Assembly (NCBI GenBank): GCA_947034895.1 | Contig: OX344762.1 | Location: forward strand, 23,602,760 to 23,666,759 | Origin: Rhytidiadelphus loreus | Lineage: Eukaryota > Streptophyta > Bryopsida > Hypnales > Hylocomiaceae | DNA length: 64,000 nucleotides | Direction: 5' to 3' | In this document: positions 55,901 through 64,000 of the stretch, piece by piece | Layout: each line of letters begins with the position of its first letter | Numbering within the stretch: the first letter of the stretch is position 1 | Made by a program: the position numbers and the translations under genes | The notes under the pieces: generated by a model | Told to the model about the DNA's origin: nothing | Seen by the model: the letters and a program-made list of their open reading frames with translations, nothing else | Databases searched by the model: none

Positions 55901-58900
55901 AAAAGATACATAAAAAAACTTGTTTTCTTCACTTTAATGCAAAGATCTTGCAATCTATGTAGTCAAAGTTTGTGAAATTTCTACCACACATTCTTACATT
56001 AGTCTAGTGCAAGATCCTACGGTTAGATATGCAGGAGAAAAAAACTCTTAAACTTTTTTGCTTTGTGCAATAGAAATGACAATTTGAGTGATTTTTGATG
56101 GAAAAAGGCTGTGGAACTTTAATTAGGGGATAAATACACAATAACGGTACATACTATTGTTTTGAAACCAAATCCTTCATAATATTTCTACATGACTAAT
56201 ATGATGATTTTCTTTTCTTTTCAAACTAAACTCATGTGAGTTCAAGAACGCTAGTTGTTTGAATATTGTGTGAAAAAATTATAAGAGGTCCCAATTAATA
56301 TTTAGGTAGGTTTCTTGATAATGTGCTCTAATGTAAGCACTGTATTGTTGAACTTTATGGAATGAGGATCGATCTATTGATAATTTAAAATTTTGAAGCA
56401 TATTTAGAATTAGCCAATCCTACTTTAAATAGTGTTCAAAGTGTCAAGACATTCAAAGGTTTTATCAATTATCATTGAGACATCTTTTCATTAATCTTTG
56501 ATTGAAGGGTTGAAGGGAACAACATAAGGTAGTGGCACCTTTAATTGTCAATATAGACATTTGATTGTTTTTTGTAAGTCTACATTGTGAAGATTTTGTT
56601 CAACTAGATTAGCAATATTGTAGTGAAAGATGTTGCAAGTAGATTTTTGCTACTTGGAGAATATGTTATAAATATTCAAAATCGATATGGTTTAGGTTCC
56701 TACAATGGATCATAGATTCAGTAGAAAACAACACATTTGACTAGTAGTAATCCTAGATAGACACTTTAATGGTTTACTTTGAAAGTTCTAAATAGAAGAC
56801 TAGCAATTTCACTTGCAAATTTGGTTTACTATAGGGAAAAATAATGATCAAAGATCAAAGTTTCATGTATCATTGGATCCAACCCAAAGTTAAGGACATA
56901 ATTTTATCACAATTGTAAACCTCAATTCTGTCACCTTCTTTGTCAAATACCCCAAAAATCTCACATTTGGATTTCGAGACCTCAAAGAGTTAACCTATTG
57001 TATCAAGATGATGACATGATTGCCTTGAAGACTAGACTTGACATTTTGGAAGGAAAGAGAGAAAGATTAACCCCCAAAGGACCAAGTGTTCATTCAAGAT
57101 ACGCAAGAAATCTTGGGTAGCTTCGTACAAAGTCATTTTTGAATGGATGTTCATTAAATTTTGGACACAATTTGTGAACATGTATCTCTTTGGTGAATTT
57201 TTTTTTCCCAATCAGGTGTCCAAATCAAAAATTATGTTGCTAAAAAAGTTTTGGGCAACTTAAACAATTTGAAAATCTCAAGGGGATCATTTTCAAAAAA
57301 GCTCATCAACTTTTGAAATTTGGCATTTATGTAACTAATAAAATATGGCATACAATTAAAAAAACAAATTTTAGTCCTCAAATCTCATTCTAAGAGGAGT
57401 CAAACTTTGTTAACTATGTTGGGGCGGTTTCAAGAAAAAAAACATTTTTTTCTAACTTCAAGTCCTATTCTAACTTGCCTTGTAACTTGCAATCTGTGAA
57501 GTCAAAATCCTTGAAATTTTTTCCATATAAATTCCAAATGTTTTTTCCTTACTTCTCACTGTTCGAATTTCAAATAAAAAAATTCTTCATTGCACAAGAA
57601 ATCATCAAAAAATGACTCATGTATTGCCAATTCACTTAACCTCTCGCTTAACCTCTTTGCATTGCAAAGTGATTTAGTGTAAGCTAAACTCTTAATTTCT
57701 TTTAAAATTTCTCACGAGTGAACCTAACATCATATACTTATGAATGGTCAAAACACTCATTTTTGTATAGAGAAAAAATTGTATTCCAAGAGGGCCCAAA
57801 GTCTATTGCCCATGTTTCGCAAGAATGAATTTTTTTTTTCACTTCAAATGTTATAAACTTTCAACCTGTATAGTCAAATGGTTTGAAGTTTTTTCCACAC
57901 TTTGATAAAAAAAACTTTAATTTAATTTTGTACAATTAAAGTTTATAAAAAAATCAAATTTCATTTTGGAATAACATACCAAAAAAGAAAAATTTATGAC
58001 AATGTCTCCATGAAAAAAAAACTTGATCCTCTAGGGGTTAGTACTCCCTTTGTTCCAAAACCAATTCCCCCATTAATTGGTAATTCATGTTTTCTTTTGT
58101 AGTTTTGTTTCTTTGAACAAATGGGAGACTCATTGCTTTAAAAAGAGAACCAAAGTAACAACTAGTCAAGCCTAACAAAGAGAGTACAAGCAAAAAGAGA
58201 ACAACCAAAAATCAAATGGAACATCAAAGCGGATAAAGACCGATATCCACTGGGTGTTTGCAAACACCATGTGTTAAATGATAAAACTTCCACAAAAGAA
58301 GGAAATAATCTTTTTTTATGGAACTCAAGTTTGGAATTGCTGTCAATTTTTTAACTAAGGTAAATCAACCCATTGTGGTCAAATGACCCATAGTGGTCAC
58401 CTATCAAATGACCTTATTATGTTTGTTTTTTCAGTTTTTTTGGTTTTTTCAGATTTTGGCTTCAATGTATGTCTTACATGACAATAATGAAGTAGTTAGT
58501 GACTTCATTTGGAACTTTCATTTTTTCAATGAGTATTCATTGTGAAAATTGACTTTTTAGGCCTTCCATGTTACAAAAGACTTCCACTACTCTAGGTGAG
58601 CCAAATGAACATGATGGATTTAGACTTTGTTGGACTTAAGGTACCATAGTCTACAAACTCTTATAGGCAAAAATGCATTGAACACTTCAAAAATTCTTAA
58701 CAAATTCATACTTTGTCACAAAAACATAATTTCAATTTCTCTCATTATTTCTCCCACTTGTACTAGTGTGGGAAACAAATTGAAAAAAATTCAATAACCA
58801 CATGATGTCAAACTCCTTATTCTGACCACAATGTCTTACATGCAGTTCAAACATGGCTCATACTTCTTCAGCCATCTTAAGGGACCTCACACTATAGCTA

Positions 58901-59190
58901 AACATCACCCTCATCAAAAAATATTCAAAATTTCAAAATGTGAATGATTTTGAAAGTTAGTAAATCATCTTCCCAAATCCAAAAAAGATTAATTGTAAAG
59001 GGGTTACAAATCTTGAAAATGATGTCAATATAATTGATAATTTGACACCAACAAATGTTCATTGATCAAAGTGTGAAGAGGTCTTTTTTATAATAAAATC
59101 CATTTTTCATTGTGAATCCTAAAAGGATATGGGATGCACTGAAGATGAGAGCTTGATCACTCATTGTCAAAACGCAAGAATTGTATTCAA
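55901..59190. other. No gene seen
   Basis: AT-rich DNA without open frames of note. No RNA gene or clear repeat structure was noticed beyond poly-A/T runs. Confidence 0.5.
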
Positions 59191-59196
59191 TGTAGA

Positions 59197-59534
59197 ACTT
59201 TAGACCTCATTTTGACATAGTAGAATAATTTTTTCAAGAAATTTTGGACTAAGAGAAGTTGTGAAACCATGCTAAATTTCATCTCCAAAAATCCGTTTGA
59301 TATTTTGAGCTTCCAATCAAAAGTTAGGGACAAAATTCAAAGAGGAAGTTTGAAAATGTCAAAGAAAATGTTCCTCCCAACCCCTCTTTGAATTTTGTTC
59401 CTAACTCTTTATTGGATGCATAAAACCTCAAAAATAATTTTTGGAGATGAAAGTTAGCATGGTTTCACAATTTTTCTTAGTTCAGAGGTTCTTGAATTTT
59501 TTTATTCTACTATGCCTAAACGAGGTTCAAAGTT
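59197..59534. mobile_element. Foldback element, copy 2
   Basis: Left arm AACTTTAGACCTCATTTTGACATAG through GACTAAGAGAAGTTG, CATGCTAAATTTCATCTCC and CCGTTTGATATTTTGAG to AAAATTCAAAGAG. The right arm is its reverse complement and ends GGTTCAAAGTT. Arms are about 145 bases. It is homologous to 16614-16925. A reading frame that starts in the right arm (59441) is not a gene. Confidence 0.8.
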
Positions 59535-59828
59535 TTGCATTGAACACAATACTTGCTCTTGACTTAACTAGGTATGAACAAGTTGAACTTCTACTGATCC
59601 CAATCTACATATCCCATATGGGTTGTTTTACCTCTTATCACTCCACTTATATAAAGAGATTACCTATACATCCCTCACCTTTACATCAACAAATAGTTTT
59701 TAGTTGTTATGAATTAGTTATTGGAAAATTTCAAAACTTTTGATTCTTCTTAGTCTGGTCTTGCAATTTTTTTCTTTGGTCAACTGTTGTTCTTATGCAA
59801 TGGGCGATTAAGAGCTCCATTTGATAAC

Positions 59829-60236
59829 AGTGGTTGTCAAATGCTAAAATATTCATTTTTAGAAGATTCTCAAGTTGTTACAAACTACTTTTGTAATGGT
59901 GGGCCAACAAAGCATAAGTATTTGATGGCCGTAGTAGCATTGTCAAGTCCATGCCACCTTGGTTGCTATGTAAGTTTGGCAGATATGTAAGCATTCCAGT
60001 GCGAATGCACTACGATTTATAGTGGCTGTCAAATGCTAAAATATTCATTTTTAGAAGATTCTCAAGTTGTTACAAACTACTTTTGTAATGGTGGGCCAAC
60101 AAAGCATAAGTATTTGATGGCCGTAGTAGCATTGTCAAGTCCATGCCACCTTGGTTGCTATGTAGGTTTGGTAGATATGTAAGCATTGGCAGATATGTAA
60201 ACATTCCAATGCGAATGCACTACGATTTATAGCTCA
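59829..60236. repeat. Recent tandem duplication, 192-bp unit
   Basis: Unit 1 is 59829-60020 and unit 2 starts at 60021, with almost complete identity over 'GTCAAATGCTAAAATATTC' to 'ACTACGATTTATAG'. Unit 2 carries a small internal duplication of GCA(T)TGGCAGATATGTAA. Short frames through it are not genes. Confidence 0.9.
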
Positions 60237-60349
60237 TTTAATGCCTTAACATCGCCACCATAAGATCTGGTGCAATTCAACCCTAAATAAAGATACAAAT
60301 TGGAGGACCAACCCAATTCCAATAAATCACCCTATTGTCCTTCCTGCTA

Positions 60350-60700
60350 GCTAGGGTCTAGGAGTGGAGCCAACATAACATTGTTTACCAATGCTGGAGG
60401 GTCCCTCTTTGCTTCCCCCGGAATGCGGAGCCCTACAACAATGTAGCCAATTGTTGAAAGCAATGAGAAGTGGCTAGGTAGCAATTTGTACATATTTTTT
60501 GCATTGCATTGTTGACTTTAATCAAGGAGCCAGTAGTTTGCTTCCCTCTTGTCAGTAATGGACCAATGACTTTATCTCCATTTAAACTAAACCTCCCTCC
60601 CAAGTATCCAAGGAGGAATTATCCCTCAACCAAGGGGGAAGGAATGAGCTTGGTTAGCAATGTTATGAAGTGCAATTGAAATTAGTAAGAAGTTTGTTTG
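60350..60700. repeat. Diverged copy of the 48.1-48.8 kb repeat
   Basis: Shares the 'CCTCCCTCC(C)AAGTAT' block and the G/C-rich hairpin with 48140-48800, but without the MITE. Confidence 0.5.
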
Positions 60701-61154
60701 AAAGTTGGGGGTTGAATTCTTCTGTAGTTTTGAGTAGGTTGTAGGGAGACTCAATTTTTCAATACTTTTGCATGTAGGTTGCAATGGGCACATACATTGT
60801 TCGTCATTGATCATGGTGATGTAAAATTTGAACCCTCTTGAAATTATGCATTTTATAATATGATCAATGAAATTGGCCTAAAATAAACACGAGTTTCCAA
60901 TGTGGACACTTATTATTTTGAGATGGAGGGAGTAGTAACTTACATTGTTTAGAACATGAATCATTGAATCCACCCATCAATATTGATTGTTGTGTAGCAT
61001 TGTTTTATTTTGGAGAGGATGCTCTTTATATTTCTTGAACAATATTTCTTTGATATGAAGTTTGTGTATGTGTTTTTAATTTTTTTAATTTTTCGGTCAC
61101 TAAGAAAGCTACGTATAACTAGGAACAAATCCTCCCCCAAACGTGCACCATTTA

Positions 61155-61426
61155 AGGTAGGTACACCCAAAACCGCCACTTTTTGCTACTGAGCCTATCT
61201 ACTATTATTGGACATGTCAAATTTTCACATGTTCTTGTTGGCAAGTGAAAGGAGGTTCCAACGCACCAGAGAATGTGGCATTTGGATATTGTATGCAAAA
61301 GTTATTAAGGAACAAAGTTTGATTCTTAAAGCGTTTCTTCCACGTAGGTACAGAACTGATTTTGGAGATGTACATATAGTGTAGATGGCGCTTTAAGGTC
61401 AGTGGCACATTTGGGTGTACCTACCT
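61155..61426. mobile_element. 272-bp MITE, AGGTAGGTACACCCAAA termini, TA target duplication
   Basis: The termini AGGTAGGTACACCCAAA and TTTGGGTGTACCTACCT are perfect inverted repeats flanked by TA (61153-61154 and 61427-61428). The interior is unrelated to the 410-bp elements, but the first bases (AGGTAG) are shared. Non-coding. Confidence 0.88.
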
Positions 61427-61429
61427 TAC

Positions 61430-62640
61430 AGGATGTGATATTTGGTGTTCCAAACCCATGCCGGGATTTTTCAACCCATGAGGGGATTTGCGGGGATTTC
61501 AACCCAAAGCTCATTATTTTCCGAATGATTCTTGTATTCACTGCTGGCCCTGCCAACAATGAATGTTCCCTGATATCCAAGTTGTTATCCCCTTTTTTCA
61601 TTTTAAAACAAAATTCTATTTGTTTGAAACAAAGCTACCAAAAAGCTGGATGTCCAACTCATTGTTTTCGAGTGTCTGTTTTCCCAATTGAACCAGTGCA
61701 TGAAGATAACTTAACAGTCTCTGTGTAAGAGATAACATGTGAACTGGGTGGCCAGCCACGGGGGATATAAAATAAACAAAATAAACAGCTCTAAAGTTTA
61801 GATCATAATTACGATGAACAATTTACCAAGCTGGAAAAGACTCACCGACGACACAATGTCTGTGACGTCTATTGCAAGCCTCTCAAGTTTCAAATGAACC
61901 TGGTTCAGATTTGTCTTGTCATCCTCTCCAGTCAAGGCCACTTGTGGCAGGCGGTCTTGTATTTCACCCTTGCGCAATGAAACTCTGTTTCATTTATTTA
62001 AAAAATAAAATAAAATAAAATAAATTAAACTTAAAACTTTTGCATTGTAAGGTAACTTAAAGCTCCATCAGTTTGGACTTTGGAATGTTGAGCAGAACAG
62101 TAAAATTTAATGTCAACTTGAAGAATTTTCCAAATAGCCCTTTTTCTCAATTTCACTTTGGGAGTAAGTTATTGGTAGGCCCCATAAAGTTACTGGTACA
62201 TCCCATAAAGTTATTGGTGATTTTGTACTTGTGAATGGAAGCAAGATAAATCCTTTTGATGTTGAAATCTTTTTATGTTTTTTAGATTTCAAACTTTTGT
62301 ATCTACACCATGTATGCGTTCAATTTGCACAAGTCCTTTTGTGAGCCTCAATGATTTGAATCTTCACATTGGCAATATCTAACAATGTTGTATGGATGTG
62401 TTAAATTTGGATATGCATGTGGCTATTAATCTTTAGTATAAATGGGAATGAAAGAAAAATTGCAACCAATATTCTAAGTAATGGGGATGAACAAAGTAAT
62501 GAACATATTATAAATCCTAATTGTCAAGTTGGTTGTTTAGAGAATGTATTGTCAATTTTTTTCATTGATTCATCTCGCATGTATACCTTACAAGATGGAT
62601 GATGTAGAAAACATAGTTTTTTTTTTCAAAGTTTTAAATG
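61430..62640. other. No gene seen
   Basis: Only short frames without motifs. A (AAAAT)n tract lies at 62000-62025. Confidence 0.5.
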
Positions 62641-62649
62641 TTTGTTTTA

Positions 62650-63480
62650 CAAATTAACCTTTAAACAACCATTGTCCCCTTTGGGAACAAATTAGATTTT
62701 GGCATGTACATATGGTCTCATTTTTTTTCATGATAGTTTGAAATTTATTTTAAAAATAGAAAAACGCATTAGTTTCCTAGGAATATAATTTTATATCAAT
62801 CGGTGACCACAAACAAAAGTCATGCCAAATATGTTCAAAATAGGGGAGACTGGTCAACAAAAAAGAATCCACAAAAACTTGAAATTATTTCAAGAAAAAA
62901 TTCTTTATAGATTAAATTTTGCCTACATGGAAAGTTTTGACTCATTCCTTGTGGATTATTGATTTGAAAGTTATGGAGCATCTTGTTTTCAAGGCAATGA
63001 CAACATTTTCTTACGAAAATAATGTATTGGATTTGTTTTTTAACTCAATTTTCACAAAAAAAAAAACATATTTTTTTTAAACAAAAGGACAATTCCTATT
63101 GAAAGAAGGAACAATTCATCGAACTAGAGGACAAACCTTCGCAAGCATTTTTTACATTTTCAGAGAACTAAAGCAAGAGACGATAGTCCAAAGACAACCC
63201 CTAGTCCAGACAAAAACAAAAACAACACTACTTGAAGGCCCCCATCTTAGGCAATCTTTGGTTCCATATGATTTCAAGGTGAAATTGGGATCTTGAAATC
63301 TCGGTTTGTAACCACGTATTGTCGAAATGCCTCCTAAAGACATTCACCTTGTCAGGGTACACTAAATTTTCACAATTTTTCAACAAGATCAAATCCACAA
63401 GATTAAGTTTGCTTGCCAAAACAATCTCATTGTTGGGATTAGTGTGTTTCAATTCCATCTTAGAGATTTTAATAATTTAC
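62650..63480 (+). repeat. Family-D dispersed repeat, copy 3
   Basis: 'CCATTGTCCCCTTTGGGA', 'CCTAGGAATATAATTTTATATCAATC', 'TTGACTCATTCCTTGTGGAT' and 'GTGTGTTTCAATTCCATC' align in order with copies 1 and 2. It has no MITE insertion at the site used in copy 2. Another partial copy may follow at 63660-63880. Confidence 0.7.
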
Positions 63481-63499
63481 AAATGGTGATTTAATCCTT

Positions 63500-63606
63500 T
63501 TATTATATTATATTATATTATATTATATTATATTATATTATATTATATTATATTATATTATATTATATTATATTATATTTTATTTTGTTTTATTTTGTTT
63601 TATTTT
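63500..63606. repeat. (TATTA)n microsatellite
   Basis: About 16 uninterrupted TATTA/TTATA units, then TTTTG/TTTTA variants. Confidence 0.95.
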
Positions 63607-63965
63607 ATTTATTGAAGCCATATTTAAAGGATCACAAAATGGGTGAGTCCAAGTAACAAAAATAAAACACAAAAATCAAAATAGTTTTCTTTTATAATTT
63701 ACTTTGCAAATAATGTATTTTATTTTAATGTAAACGTTTTTTATTCATTCTATTTGGAAGCATGATGTGAGAGATGCAAAGAATCTTGTTTTGCATGCAA
63801 TAAAAGCATCTTCAAACTTTGAAAGATTACCGCAAAAGAGCCAATTGAAATTCAATTTCATCTTAGAGCTATTAACAATTTAGATTAACCTTGTAGCTTA
63901 AATCTACTTCAATTTAACAAAAAAAATTAAGAATAAATATTAGCTTATTTATTTATTTATATATT

Positions 63966-64000
63966 CACTACAAGAGAAAGGGGTGTTTTAGTTTAGTCCT
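63966..64000 (+). mobile_element. Possible CACTA-type terminus cut by the window end
   Basis: CACTACAAGAGAAAGGGGTG begins with the CACTA signature and the usual A/G-rich run. The partner end is outside the window. Confidence 0.35.

Noticed and set aside
1..64000. CRISPR arrays, bacterial operons, rRNA
   Set aside because: Direct repeats here lack regular spacers, the coding segments have spliceosomal introns, and no rRNA core motifs were seen.

Overview
The window looks like nuclear DNA of a land plant. It is AT-rich, dominated by repeats, and its few coding segments are split by GT-AG introns. A spliced TXNL4B/DIM1-like splicing-factor gene, decayed hAT and Mutator-like transposases, TA- and CACTA-type miniature elements and a tRNA-derived SINE all fit an embryophyte. 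From memory, the transposon and ParB-like proteins seem most typical of seed-free plants (moss, liverwort, lycophyte or fern), but the species cannot be fixed from the sequence alone.

Layout. 1-5.9 kb is a long non-coding repeat (copy A) with several minisatellites and recurrent GGATGAAGTT/AACTTCATCC hairpins; a diverged copy B lies at 29.6-32.8 kb. 5.9-7.4 kb holds a broken hAT transposase on the minus strand. 7.4-14.3 kb is repeat debris, with one doubtful copia-like fragment and an inverted copy of part of copy B. 14.3-20.7 kb carries a large multi-exon minus-strand gene that joins a ParB/sulfiredoxin-like domain, a charged linker and a permuted DNA-methyltransferase-like domain. Its splice phases can be followed through most of its length, but it has three frame breaks, one in-frame stop and one lost splice donor. 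Its introns contain a 42-bp satellite, a foldback element, a SINE and a small palindromic MITE. 21-22 kb has three more copies of that MITE. 24.7-27.1 kb has two unrecognised divergent coding units, the second broken by two nonsense codons.

32.9-33.4 kb is a tandem repeat into which a 92-bp CACTA mini-element inserted, leaving a readable empty site next door. 33.7-39.7 kb holds an unrecognised HTH-like coding exon (minus) divergent from a GCM-finger/MULE/SWIM transposase (plus). 44.9-46.9 kb is the one clearly recognisable host gene, TXNL4B/DIM1-like, in four exons, with one apparent indel in exon 3. From 47.4 kb to the end I see no genes. That stretch holds a dispersed AT-rich repeat family, TA-flanked MITEs starting AGGTAG, a second foldback element, a 192-bp tandem duplication and a TATTA microsatellite.

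Functionally, the window is a transposon graveyard around one housekeeping gene. The most unusual item is the ParB-like plus methyltransferase-like gene, a domain pairing otherwise known to me from phages and plasmids.
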